From: Bacteroidia bacterium
GTDB lineage: Bacteria > Bacteroidota > Bacteroidia > UKL13-3
Direction: 5' to 3'
Assembly: GCA_025454975.1 (NCBI GenBank)
Contig: JALONK010000024.1
Coordinates: forward strand, 1-44,818
Length of the DNA: 44,818 nt
Shown here one piece after another: positions 24,736 through 33,550 of this stretch (the stretch's first letter is position 1; each line of letters starts with the position of its first letter). Below the pieces are notes generated by a model. It did not search any database and had not been told where the DNA came from. It saw only the letters and a list, made by a program, of their open reading frames with translations. The position numbers and the translations under genes are program-made.

Positions 24736-25482
24736 CTAATCACTGTTTAAGCATGGTAAGTAGCTGGAATAAAAAATAAACTGCACTGTAGGGGTTTCTT
24801 GGGTCGGTCCGAAACTTTTAATTGTTATTGCACTGGAAATCCTATTTGCAATCCCCTTATTCATACCAATCAGTTGGCGATAATAGCTTAACGATTTATT
24901 GGCAGCCAGTTGAAAAGGCTCTTCACCTTTAATGATTGGTGTGATTGTAGTATCAATAAAAAAGACTAAGCGTAATTGTAAATCAGGGTTCTTTTCTAAT
25001 AATCGAATGGCTTTTACATTTAACTCTTGCGCGAATAAGTCGGTCTTGATTTGATTAACAAAAAGTTTCTTTTCATTAACCCAAATTTCAGCACCTAAAC
25101 AACTTTTATTCAGTACCAACGATTGTTTATCATAGTCTGAAAACTCCCGAAATATTGAAGAAACCAAGGTGTTGAATGATGTGGCTTTGTCTAACTGTCG
25201 TTGTCTCATGTCAAACAGGCTCGCCTCTTTGTTCCTTAATATTTGTTCTTTTTCTATCAAACTATCTTGTTTTTCTTTTAAGCGTAGGTTTAATGATTGT
25301 TCCATGGTGGCGCTTTGTTCTTTCAATCGATTGTTTTCATCATATAATTGGGTGATTCTTTTTTCAAGTAAACTACTGTCTTTTTTTAGCCTTTGGTTAT
25401 CGTTTTGCAACGCCCGGTATTGTTTGGTTGAGATACACCCAAATAAAAATAAAAAGGTAAACGACACATATAAGTATTTCAT
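24736..25482 (-). CDS. Lipoprotein with long coiled coil, unknown function
   Basis: The 248-residue protein starts with a short lipoprotein signal (FLFLFGC, Cys16). Residues about 20-95 are a continuous charged coiled coil rich in Leu, Lys, Glu and Gln. The C-terminal part (about 100-248) is beta/alpha; the segment RLVFFIDTT followed by ANKSLSYYRQLIGMNKGIANRISSAITIKSFG resembles the OmpA/MotB peptidoglycan-binding fold loosely, without the canonical Asp/Arg pattern, so that is only a guess. A perfect -7 box (TATTTTTG on the minus strand, 25494-25487) ends four bases before the start codon, pointing to a leaderless transcript. Confidence 0.75.
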   Translation of the reverse strand: MKYLYVSFTFLFLFGCISTKQYRALQNDNQRLKKDSSLLEKRITQLYDENNRLKEQSATMEQSLNLRLKEKQDSLIEKEQILRNKEASLFDMRQRQLDKATSFNTLVSSIFREFSDYDKQSLVLNKSCLGAEIWVNEKKLFVNQIKTDLFAQELNVKAIRLLEKNPDLQLRLVFFIDTTITPIIKGEEPFQLAANKSLSYYRQLIGMNKGIANRISSAITIKSFGPTQETPTVQFIFYSSYLPCLNSD

Positions 25483-25486
25483 AAAA

Positions 25487-25494
25487 CAAAAATA
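25487..25494 (-). promoter_or_regulatory. -7 box of the coiled-coil lipoprotein gene
   Basis: TATTTTTG on the minus strand matches TAnnTTTG exactly and ends four bases before the ATG. A TTT on the minus strand (25516-25514) could act as -33 with 19-base spacing. Confidence 0.5.
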
Positions 25495-25530
25495 ACAATT
25501 TCAATTCGCCTTGAAATTGTTTCCTTATAG

Positions 25531-25560
25531 TTTTAATATTCAATCACTACTTTATATTTG
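25531..25560 (+). promoter_or_regulatory. Putative promoter of the cysteine desulfurase gene
   Basis: A perfect -7 box TATATTTG (25553-25560) lies 29 bases before the ATG. TTT at 25531-25533 gives 19-base spacing but is a weak -33. Confidence 0.5.
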
Positions 25561-25589
25561 TACTACTAAAAAAACTTAATTTATCAGAT

Positions 25590-26735
25590 ATGAAGGTTTA
25601 TCTCGACAATGCAGCTACTACTCCTATGCATCCGGAAGTAATCAAAGTAATGCATGAAGTGATGAGTGATTATTTTGGCAACCCGTCATCTATACATGCA
25701 AAAGGTCGAGAAGTTAAAACCTTGATTGAAGATGCCAGACGTCAGGTAGCAAAACTTTTAGGTTGCACTCCCGGTGAAATTTTCTTTACCTCAGGTGGTA
25801 CCGAAGCAGATAATATGGCAATTAGAGAAGCTGTGCATACATTGGGTGTTAAACACATTATAACCTCTCCAATCGAGCATCATGCTGTTTTACACACAAT
25901 TGAAGAATTAGCCAAGACCGGACTCATTCAAATGCATTTGGTTAACCTTACCCATAAAGGACATATTGATACGCAACATTTGGAGAACTTATTGAAACAA
26001 AATGCCAATGCTTTAGTGAGTTTAATGCATAGCAATAATGAAATCGGCAATATGATTGATTTAGAGCAAATCGGTAATCTTTGTAATTCTTATCAAGCCT
26101 ATTTTCACTGTGATACGGTGCAAACCATCGGTCACCAATATTTTGATTTAGGCAAGTTAAATGTTCACTTTTTGGCAGGTGCAGCTCATAAATTTAATGG
26201 ACCAAAAGGCATTGGTTTTATTTACATAAATAGTAAAGTTAAAATTCATCCGTTTATTACCGGAGGTGCACAAGAAAGAAATATGAGAGGTGGAACTGAG
26301 AATGTGTATGGAATATTAGGATTGGCAAAGGCTCTGCAATTATCTTATGATAATTTAGAACAAGATAAACAACATATCAGTTCACTTAAACAATACATGA
26401 TAGAACAATTGCGATTACATATTCCCGGCGTAGCATTTAACGGCGATGCCGAAGGATATTCTTCATATACAGTTTTAAATGTATCATTTCCACCCACACC
26501 AATAGCAGAAATGTTATTGTTTAAGCTTGATATTGATGGTATTTGTGCATCAGGAGGAAGTGCTTGCAGTAGTGGAAGTAATGTTGGTTCACATGTACTA
26601 AAAGCTATTGGTTCAAATCCTGATCGTCCGGCGGTTCGTTTTTCTTTTGGTGCTCATAATACAAAGACTGAAATTGATTATGTGATTGAGCGATTAAAGA
26701 TAATGCTTAAAATTAATGAATCAGTTCAAGCATAA
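25590..26735 (+). CDS. Cysteine desulfurase (NifS/IscS family)
   Basis: The PLP enzyme takes sulfur from cysteine for Fe-S clusters or tRNA thiolation. The 381-residue protein starts MKVYLDNAATTPMHPEV, carries FTSGGTEADN and SPIEHHAVLH, the PLP lysine in GAAHKFNGPKGIGF (Lys201 by my count) and the catalytic cysteine in GGSACSSGS (Cys326), the group I (IscS/NifS) loop. No iscU or regulator lies nearby, so it may belong to tRNA thiolation or to a scattered ISC/SUF system. I do not assign iscS because homologues such as this are often called by different names in Bacteroidota. Confidence 0.94.
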   Translation: MKVYLDNAATTPMHPEVIKVMHEVMSDYFGNPSSIHAKGREVKTLIEDARRQVAKLLGCTPGEIFFTSGGTEADNMAIREAVHTLGVKHIITSPIEHHAVLHTIEELAKTGLIQMHLVNLTHKGHIDTQHLENLLKQNANALVSLMHSNNEIGNMIDLEQIGNLCNSYQAYFHCDTVQTIGHQYFDLGKLNVHFLAGAAHKFNGPKGIGFIYINSKVKIHPFITGGAQERNMRGGTENVYGILGLAKALQLSYDNLEQDKQHISSLKQYMIEQLRLHIPGVAFNGDAEGYSSYTVLNVSFPPTPIAEMLLFKLDIDGICASGGSACSSGSNVGSHVLKAIGSNPDRPAVRFSFGAHNTKTEIDYVIERLKIMLKINESVQA

Positions 26736-26770
26736 CATCCAACAATAATTCCCCTATTTAACCCATAATT

Positions 26771-27694
26771 ATGAAAAGTTTTATTTCCTGTGCAATTTTG
26801 TTATTGCCCTTTGTATCTATTGCTCAACAAGCAGCAACATCTGATTCACTTCCGCCCAAAAAGCCAAGTTTGTGGAAGTTCGATTTTCAAACAGGTTTAA
26901 ATGCGAATCAAGCCAGTTATAGTGACAATTGGAAAGCGGGTGGAGTTAACTCGGTTGCACTTAGTACCTTTTTAAATGCAAAGGCAGTAAGGAAAACAGA
27001 TAAGGATGAGTGGGTAAATGATCTACAATTGCTTTATGGGAATGTTAAAAATGAAGGTCAGGATGTTCGCAAAAATGCCGACCGTATATTTTTTGATTCA
27101 AAGTATTCACGCAAACTATCAAAACATTGGAATGGCTTTGCATCGCTCAACTTTATGAGTCAGTTTGACGCAGGTTTTGAGTACAAAGTTGTAAACAATG
27201 TAGAACGGTCGAGAAGGATTTCAGGATTTTTATCGCCCGGCTATCTTACCGAAGCCTTAGGTTTTGAATACAAACCGGTTAGTTATTTTAGTGCACAAAT
27301 GGGTTTAGGAGCCTTGCGTCAAACCTTTGTTCTTGATCAAACATTATATGATAAATTTGATAGTACCGCAAAAGAATTTAAAGAACTATATGGTGTAGCA
27401 AGGGGTGATAATATGAGAAGTCAAGTAATATTTCAATTGGTTGCAAACTTTGATAAAGAAATCATGAAAAACGTGGTGCTCAAAGCACGCTATATGGGTT
27501 TGATTGATTACAACCGCCTGAATAGTCAGTATTGGGTAAGCAGGTTTGATTTTAGCATTACCGCTAAGGTAAACAAATATATCAGTACAAATTTAATGGG
27601 TGTAATGTTGTATGATTTCGACCAAGATAAGGATGTACAATATTCACAAGTATTATCACTGGGAATATCATACACCTTTAAAAATTATAAATAG
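26771..27694 (+). CDS. DUF3078 family exported protein
   Basis: The 307-residue protein has a signal peptide (about residues 1-19, ending VSIAQ). The mature part begins with the DUF3078 pattern FQTGLNANQASYSDNWKAGGVNSVALSTF in two adjoining pieces and continues as a series of short amphipathic strands ending in LSLGISYTFKNYK. An outer-membrane beta-barrel is the likely structure. Its function is unknown throughout the family. It follows the desulfurase gene by 35 bases and may be in the same transcript. The stop is ten bases from the convergent pdxA stop. Confidence 0.87.
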   Translation: MKSFISCAILLLPFVSIAQQAATSDSLPPKKPSLWKFDFQTGLNANQASYSDNWKAGGVNSVALSTFLNAKAVRKTDKDEWVNDLQLLYGNVKNEGQDVRKNADRIFFDSKYSRKLSKHWNGFASLNFMSQFDAGFEYKVVNNVERSRRISGFLSPGYLTEALGFEYKPVSYFSAQMGLGALRQTFVLDQTLYDKFDSTAKEFKELYGVARGDNMRSQVIFQLVANFDKEIMKNVVLKARYMGLIDYNRLNSQYWVSRFDFSITAKVNKYISTNLMGVMLYDFDQDKDVQYSQVLSLGISYTFKNYK

Positions 27695-27704
27695 TAAATT
27701 ACAA

Positions 27705-28772
27705 CTAGAAATCAATTCTAAAACGTTCTTTCCTTAAAGGAGTGATAGGAAGGAAGTTTTCAGCAAGTTTAAAATTCTCATTTCTTTTTCTTACCAAATC
27801 AATAGCAGTGTAAAGCGCATTTCTCATGCTTGTTTCATCAGCCTTGTTTTTACCTGCAATATCGTATGCTGTGCCATGGTCAGGACTGGTTCTTATAAAA
27901 CTTAATCCTGCGGTAAAGTTTATTCCATTTTCAAAGCCCATTAGTTTAAAAGGAATCAAACCTTGGTCGTGGTAAATTGCCAATACTGCATCAAATTTTA
28001 AAAACGTTCTGTTACCAAAAAAACCGTCGGCAGGATAAGGTCCGTAAACCATTTGTCCATTTGCTTGTGCTTGTTTGCATGCAGGTGAAATAATATCTAA
28101 ATCTTCATTCCCAAGTAAACCATTGTCGCCGGCATGTGGGTTTAGTCCAAGTACGGCAATTCTTGGTTTTGCAATAGAAAAATCCTTTTTCAAACTTTCA
28201 TGAAGGATATTTATTTTAGATAAAAGTCCCTCAACCGATAAGCGTTGTGCAACTTCTTTTAAAGGGATATGTCCTGTTACCAAAGCAACCCTAAGCTCAC
28301 CACAAACCAACAACATTGAATGGGCTGCATCACCATCTGCTTTTGCTAAATATTCGGTATGACCGGTGAAAGTTCCTTGCTCTAATTTAATATTATGTTT
28401 ATTTAGTGGTGCAGTTACTATTGCATGAAGTTTTCCATTTTTTAGGTCGTGTGTTGCTGCATTTAAACTTAAAAGGGCATATTTCCCACCTGCTTCTGTT
28501 ACCTCTCCCGGTTTAATTTCGGCTTCTTCATCCCAACAAACCAATACATTATTCTTTCTTGGCTGAGCTTGATCAATTGATTTAATAATATGGATATTAA
28601 AATCTTGAATCTGTAACACTTTTTTCCAATAGGAAATTACTTTTGGGTTAGCATATATAACCGGGGTAGCATATTCTGTAATACGGTTATCAAGTAAGGT
28701 TTTGATAACCACCTCCGGTCCAATACCGTTTAAATCTCCAATGGTTATTCCAACAACAGGTACTTTACTCAT
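27705..28772 (-). CDS. pdxA: 4-hydroxythreonine-4-phosphate dehydrogenase
   Basis: PdxA oxidises 4-phosphohydroxy-L-threonine in the DXP-dependent route to pyridoxal phosphate. The 355-residue protein begins PVVGITIGDLNGIGPEV and contains VTAPLNKHN, GHTEYLAK (metal histidine), LGLNPHAGDNGLLG (second His region), and AIYHDQGLIPFKLMGFENGINFTAGLSFIRTSPDHGTA in adjoining segments, with the third metal His in YHDQG. All are hallmark PdxA motifs. It starts three bases after the aminopeptidase stop, so the pair is an operon. With serC in this window the same B6 pathway is represented twice. Confidence 0.96.
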   Translation of the reverse strand: MSKVPVVGITIGDLNGIGPEVVIKTLLDNRITEYATPVIYANPKVISYWKKVLQIQDFNIHIIKSIDQAQPRKNNVLVCWDEEAEIKPGEVTEAGGKYALLSLNAATHDLKNGKLHAIVTAPLNKHNIKLEQGTFTGHTEYLAKADGDAAHSMLLVCGELRVALVTGHIPLKEVAQRLSVEGLLSKINILHESLKKDFSIAKPRIAVLGLNPHAGDNGLLGNEDLDIISPACKQAQANGQMVYGPYPADGFFGNRTFLKFDAVLAIYHDQGLIPFKLMGFENGINFTAGLSFIRTSPDHGTAYDIAGKNKADETSMRNALYTAIDLVRKRNENFKLAENFLPITPLRKERFRIDF

Positions 28773-28775
28773 GTG

Positions 28776-30206
28776 TTATTTTGTAAGATTTTTAATAAAT
28801 TGAACTACTAAACGAACGCCAATGCCTGTGCCATTCTTAGGGCGATAAGCATCTGCAGCAGTATTCCATGATGGACCGGCAATATCAAAATGCATCCAAG
28901 GATAGTTTGTAAATTTTTCTAAGAATTTTCCGGCAGTAATTGCACCTGCAACTGCTCCACCTATATTTTTCATATCAGCAATATCGCTTTTTATCAGTTT
29001 CGCATAATCATCCCAAAATGGAAATTCTACTAATCGTTCATGAACCTGGTTACCGCTAAGTTTTAGGTTGAGTTTTGTAGCCTCATCAGCAGTTCCCATA
29101 AATACAGTTCCATAACCTCCAATTGCTGCCGCCGCCGCCCCGGTTAATGTTGCAAAATCCAGTACTAGTTCAGGATTATATTTTTCGGCATAAGCCAAAG
29201 CATCTGCTAAAATCATTCTTCCTTCAGCATCACAGTTTAAAACTTCAACTGTTTTACCATTATACATAGTAATCACATCACCGGGAGTATAAGCATTTTC
29301 TCCGGGACGATTATCTGTTGCAGGCACTAAGCCTATTACATGAACATTTAGTTTTGATTTTGCAATGGCATACATCGAAGCTGCTACAACTGCTCCGCCT
29401 GCCATATCACATTTCATATAATCCATGCTGTTTGCCGTGGGCTTTAAACTTAGTCCGCCTGTGTCATACACCACACCTTTTCCTACCAATACTATAGGTT
29501 TTTTGTTAATTGGTTTAGCCGGTTTCCACTCCATGATGGTAAAGGTAGGCGGAGTTTGGCTTCCCATATTTACCGCAAGTAAACCACCCATCTTAAGGGT
29601 TTGAATTTGTTTTTTGTTTAATACTTCCACTTTAAAACCTGCTGCTTTACCCATGCTTTTCATTTCCTCTGCAAAGGTTACTGCGTTAAGGGTATTTTGT
29701 GGTTCATTAACCAGGTTTCTTGCTGTAAAAACAGCTTCCACCAAATTATTTAATTCTTGAATTGCATTACGTTCAACCTTGGCATCAATCAAAATTTGAT
29801 TTAATGATAATTTTTCTGCCTTCGATTTATATTTATTAAAACTATAATTAGCTAATGCACATCCTTCGGCAACAGCCAATAACCAATCCTCATTACCAAC
29901 AGCCGATTGTAATGCAATTGATTTATATTTATGATGGTTAATGGTTTGGGCTAACTTGCTTCCCTGAATCCTTAACCATTCAAGTTGAGTTTCTTCTTGC
30001 TTTTCGAAGTATTCATCAATAAGTAAAACAAAAGCCAAACTACTAAGGCGATTAATGGTAATAAGGTCGTCACCTGATTCACTTTTTTTCTTTATGTACT
30101 CAACCTCTGTCTTATTAAATCCGAATTTATTTAAGTTAGTTTTCTTTTCAGCCAATACAAATACAGCGTCTGCTATACTGTTACCACTTTTTATTTTTAT
30201 CATCAT
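28776..30206 (-). CDS. Leucyl aminopeptidase (M17 family)
   Basis: M17 enzymes are cytosolic hexamers with two zinc ions that remove N-terminal residues from peptides. The 476-residue protein has a poorly conserved N-domain and a typical catalytic domain: NEPQNTLNA, VGKGVVYDTGGLSLKP (metal Lys and Asp), KCDMAGGAVV, and the active-site block NCDAEGRMILADAL (normally NTDAEGRL). The C-terminus contains DIADMKNIGG and HFDIAGP. A second ATG one codon later is also possible. A perfect -7 box, TAGATTTG on the minus strand (30240-30233), lies 27 bases upstream. pdxA follows after three bases. Confidence 0.93.
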   Translation of the reverse strand: MMIKIKSGNSIADAVFVLAEKKTNLNKFGFNKTEVEYIKKKSESGDDLITINRLSSLAFVLLIDEYFEKQEETQLEWLRIQGSKLAQTINHHKYKSIALQSAVGNEDWLLAVAEGCALANYSFNKYKSKAEKLSLNQILIDAKVERNAIQELNNLVEAVFTARNLVNEPQNTLNAVTFAEEMKSMGKAAGFKVEVLNKKQIQTLKMGGLLAVNMGSQTPPTFTIMEWKPAKPINKKPIVLVGKGVVYDTGGLSLKPTANSMDYMKCDMAGGAVVAASMYAIAKSKLNVHVIGLVPATDNRPGENAYTPGDVITMYNGKTVEVLNCDAEGRMILADALAYAEKYNPELVLDFATLTGAAAAAIGGYGTVFMGTADEATKLNLKLSGNQVHERLVEFPFWDDYAKLIKSDIADMKNIGGAVAGAITAGKFLEKFTNYPWMHFDIAGPSWNTAADAYRPKNGTGIGVRLVVQFIKNLTK

Positions 30207-30232
30207 AACTTTTTTCTTTATATGAACAGCGA

Positions 30233-30240
30233 CAAATCTA
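30233..30240 (-). promoter_or_regulatory. -7 box of the M17 aminopeptidase-pdxA unit
   Basis: TAGATTTG on the minus strand is an exact TAnnTTTG match, 27 bases before the ATG. I see no convincing -33 element. A short palindrome ATACC-TTG-GGTAT (30255-30267) lies just upstream. Confidence 0.4.
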
Positions 30241-30301
30241 TGAAAAAATATATGATACCTTGGGTATAAAATAACTCGTTAAAAAATGTTCTATTTGCAT
30301 T

Positions 30302-31102
30302 ATGTCAAATCATCAACAGGTAAAAGCAAAGAAGCACCTTGGACAACATTTTTTAACAAGTGAACAAATTGCATCAGATATTGCACAAGCTCATTTACGC
30401 TTATTTCAACAAGGTAAAGTACTTGAGATTGGTCCGGGTATGGGCATGCTTACTAAGTATTTATTGATGGATGATATTGATTTATATGCTTCCGAAGTTG
30501 ATAAAGATTCGATTCAATACCTAAATAAAGCATATCCTCAGTTAGAGGGTAAAGTTTTATTTGAAGATTTTCTAAACATGGATTTATCTGCTTTTGCTAA
30601 TGGACAATCGTTTTCGGTGATTGGGAACTTTCCCTACAATATTTCATCACAATTAGTATTTAAGGTTATTGATAATAAACAATATATACCCTTGTTGACA
30701 GGGATGTTTCAAAAAGAAGTGGCCGAACGAATAGCATCAAAACCCGGGAGCAAAGAATATGGAATTATAAGTGTGTTTACACAGTTGTTTTATGAGGTAA
30801 ATTATTTATTTACGGTGCCTGAACATGTATTTAATCCGCCACCAAAGGTAAAATCAGGGGTTATCAATATGATTCGAAGAGCATCGGTTCCAGAGGTTGA
30901 TTATTTCATGTTAAAAAAGGTAGTTAAAGCTGCTTTTAATCAGCGTAGAAAAAAGCTAAGAAATGCGATAGCCATATTTGGTGTAAACGATGTTAATTTG
31001 CAAGCAAGCGGTTATGCAGATAAACGTGCAGAAGAATTATCTGTTGATGATTTTATACAACTTACTAAACTCGTAATCACACATGGAAACCAAAACCATT
31101 GA
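30302..31102 (+). CDS. rsmA: 16S rRNA (adenine(1518)-N6/adenine(1519)-N6)-dimethyltransferase
   Basis: RsmA (KsgA) dimethylates two adjacent adenines in helix 45 of 16S rRNA late in 30S assembly. The 266-residue protein has KKHLGQHFL near the start, motif I VLEIGPGMGMLT, motif IV NFPYNISSQLVF, the PPPKVKSGVI segment and a C-terminal helical domain with AAFNQRRKKLRNAI. This is the full family pattern. The last 20 bases overlap the mgtE start, so the two are translationally coupled. The start at 30302 is the first ATG and lies only a few bases after a -7-like TCTATTTG. Confidence 0.97.
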   Translation: MSNHQQVKAKKHLGQHFLTSEQIASDIAQAHLRLFQQGKVLEIGPGMGMLTKYLLMDDIDLYASEVDKDSIQYLNKAYPQLEGKVLFEDFLNMDLSAFANGQSFSVIGNFPYNISSQLVFKVIDNKQYIPLLTGMFQKEVAERIASKPGSKEYGIISVFTQLFYEVNYLFTVPEHVFNPPPKVKSGVINMIRRASVPEVDYFMLKKVVKAAFNQRRKKLRNAIAIFGVNDVNLQASGYADKRAEELSVDDFIQLTKLVITHGNQNH

Positions 31103-32444
31103 TACAGTATTTGTGAAACACATAAGAGCCTTGATTGAACAAGACTTACTGGAAGACTTACGTGCAGAAATTGATAATCTTTATCCTGAGGATGTTGCCG
31201 AATTGTTAAATCGGATGAATGGTGAAGAGTCAAAACAGATAATGATTTGTGTAGATGCTGAGAAAGCGGTAAAAGTATTGGTAGAGATGGAAGGAGATGT
31301 TAGGGCAACTTTTTTAGAAGGATATGAGCCTAAAGAAATTGCAAATCGGTTTATACAACACATGGATAGCGATGATGCGGCTTATGTTTTAAATCAAATT
31401 GCAGTTAGCAAAAAAGAACAAGTAATTGCCAGTTTAACAGATATTGAATTTGCCTCGAACATATTGTCGTTAATGAATTACGACGATTATACAGCAGGAA
31501 GTTTGATGGCTGTAGAATTGGTAAAGGCAAATTTAAATTGGACGGTTCAACAATGTATTGAAGAAATTCGTCGTCAAGCAGAAAATGTAGAAACCATTTA
31601 TGTGGTTTATGTAACTGATGATGTTGAACGATTAATAGGTTTAATCACCCTGAAAAATTTAATTCTATCAGCACCTTACGCGTTATTAAATGAAGTGGTG
31701 AATAAAAAGGTTATATCAGTTTCTACTTCAACTGATAGTGAAACAATCGCGAACCTGTTTAAGAAGTACGATTTGGTTGTGTTACCTGTGGTAAACGCCT
31801 TAGGGCAGTTGGTAGGGCGAATTACGGTTGACGATGTAGTTGAGGTAATAAAAGAAGAAGCCAATGAAGATTATCAATTAATGTCGGGTATCACCGAAAA
31901 TGTTGATGCAACCGATAAGGTGTGGATATTATCTCGAGCACGATTGCCGTGGTTATTAATTGGTTTGCTTGGAGGTATTGCCTCATCAAGGTTTATCGAA
32001 TTGTATGAAGGAACGCTAAAAATTCATCCCGAGATGGCTTTTTTTATGCCATTAATCGCTGCTATGGGTGGAAATGTTGGTGTACAGTCAAGTGCAATTG
32101 TAGTGCAAGGTTTAGCAAATGATACCTTAGGTACGCAATTTATAATACCAAAAATATTAAAGGAATTAAGAGTAGCATTGTTAAATGGATTAATATGTTC
32201 ACTCATATTATTGGGTTATAATTTAGGTTTTAGTGAGTCGGTTGATTTAAGTTTTACAGTGAGCACAGCTTTATTAAGTGTGATTATTTTTGCATCAGTG
32301 CTAGGTACTTTTATTCCCATGGCACTAAATAAGTTAAAAATAGATCCGGCCATTGCTACCGGACCATTCATCACTACTACCAATGATTTATTAGGATTAG
32401 CGGTTTATTTTAGCATCGGGCGAATCATGTATACATCATTTTAA
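31083..32444 (+). CDS. mgtE: Magnesium transporter MgtE
   Basis: MgtE is a Mg-gated Mg channel of the inner membrane. The 453 residues follow the usual order: an N-terminal superhelical domain (YPEDVAELLNRM, then HMDSDDAAYVLNQI), two CBS domains (about 130-255, with YTAGSLMAVE before them and VGRITVDDVVEVI at the end), a connecting helix, and five membrane segments (RLPWLLIGLLGGI, FFMPLIAAMGGNVGVQSS, and others) ending with TGPFITTTNDLLGLAVYF. These include the conserved pore-lining motif with Asp near the C-terminus. It overlaps rsmA by 20 bases. Confidence 0.96.
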   Translation: METKTIDTVFVKHIRALIEQDLLEDLRAEIDNLYPEDVAELLNRMNGEESKQIMICVDAEKAVKVLVEMEGDVRATFLEGYEPKEIANRFIQHMDSDDAAYVLNQIAVSKKEQVIASLTDIEFASNILSLMNYDDYTAGSLMAVELVKANLNWTVQQCIEEIRRQAENVETIYVVYVTDDVERLIGLITLKNLILSAPYALLNEVVNKKVISVSTSTDSETIANLFKKYDLVVLPVVNALGQLVGRITVDDVVEVIKEEANEDYQLMSGITENVDATDKVWILSRARLPWLLIGLLGGIASSRFIELYEGTLKIHPEMAFFMPLIAAMGGNVGVQSSAIVVQGLANDTLGTQFIIPKILKELRVALLNGLICSLILLGYNLGFSESVDLSFTVSTALLSVIIFASVLGTFIPMALNKLKIDPAIATGPFITTTNDLLGLAVYFSIGRIMYTSF

Positions 32445-32499
32445 AAATTATGGTGCAACCATTTGTCAAAAAAAAATTACTACTTAATCGAAGCCATAT

Positions 32500-33456
32500 A
32501 TGATTAAAACTATTAAAGTATTAATTATTGACAGGGTTCATCCGTTATTGATTGAAGGACTTATGCAGGACGGATTTGAAGTTGATTATTTTCCTGATAT
32601 CAATAGAAGCGATCTTTTACATAAAATCGGAGCTTATCAAGGACTGGTGGTTAGAACCAAAACTGAAATTGATGAAGAAATACTGAATAAAGCATCAACA
32701 TTAAGATTTGTTGGTAGGGCAGGAGCAGGATTAGATAATATTGATGTTGATGTTGCTGCGGCTAAAGGTATTGACGTGTTTAATGCAGGTGAAGCGAACG
32801 CAGATGCAGTAGGAGAGCAAACCATTGGTATGATGTTAAGTTTATTTGCCAACATTAATAAAGCAGATGCAGAGGTAAGAAAATCTGTTTGGGATAGACA
32901 AGGAAATGAAGGCATCGAACTTAATGGTAATACTATCGGAATAATTGGATTTGGTAATACAGGCAGTAAGGTAGCCGAGAAATTAATTGGCTTTGATGTG
33001 GAGGTATTAGCATATGATAAGTACCGACAGCATTTTGGTAATGTTAATGTTAAAGAGAGCAGTTTGAACGAGATCTTTGAAAAATCGAATATAATTACTT
33101 TACATGTACCCTTAACAGCAGAAACACATGAAATGGTAAATTCAGCTTTTATTGAAAAGTTTAAAAAACCATTTTGGTTGTTTAACATGTGCAGAGGAAT
33201 GGTAGTTAATTATAACGATTTGATGAATGCAATGATTACAGGAAAGGTATTAGGGGCAGGTTTGGATGTATTGGCTAATGAAAAATTAAATACTATGAAT
33301 GAAGAAGAACTTAAATGGTTCAATTATTTCACAGGAAGTAGTCGAACGGTGCTTACTCCGCATACTGCAGGATGGACTGAGCAGTCATTTTACAAGATTT
33401 CGGCTGTTTTATTAAAAAAAATAAGACAGCTAAATTTAATCCAATCAATGAGTTAA
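32500..33456 (+). CDS. D-isomer-specific 2-hydroxyacid dehydrogenase (SerA-related)
   Basis: The 318-residue protein is an intact NAD-dependent 2-hydroxyacid dehydrogenase: FVGRAGAGLDNIDVDVA (substrate loop), GIIGFGNTGSKVAEKL (GxGxxG), THVPL-like LHVPLTAETHEMV, NMCRGMVVN (catalytic Arg), GAGLDVLANEK (Glu region), and TPHTAGWTEQ (catalytic His). It has no C-terminal ACT domain. Closest relatives are 3-phosphoglycerate dehydrogenase-like proteins, but the substrate may differ. It lies 55 bases after mgtE in the same direction. Since the serC-linked serA is broken in this window, this copy deserves attention as a substitute. Confidence 0.9.
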   Translation: MIKTIKVLIIDRVHPLLIEGLMQDGFEVDYFPDINRSDLLHKIGAYQGLVVRTKTEIDEEILNKASTLRFVGRAGAGLDNIDVDVAAAKGIDVFNAGEANADAVGEQTIGMMLSLFANINKADAEVRKSVWDRQGNEGIELNGNTIGIIGFGNTGSKVAEKLIGFDVEVLAYDKYRQHFGNVNVKESSLNEIFEKSNIITLHVPLTAETHEMVNSAFIEKFKKPFWLFNMCRGMVVNYNDLMNAMITGKVLGAGLDVLANEKLNTMNEEELKWFNYFTGSSRTVLTPHTAGWTEQSFYKISAVLLKKIRQLNLIQSMS

Positions 33457-33550
33457 GTAATAGTTAATAACACGATTTTGAATTATTAAATCAAATTACT
33501 TTAATTTACGAACTTGTATTAAAACACCAAAACCGAATAATTATTAATAA

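Noticed and set aside
32637-33188. Long minus-strand frame (183 codons)
   Set aside because: It is antisense to the dehydrogenase gene, has low-complexity composition, and the sense frame has complete family motifs.
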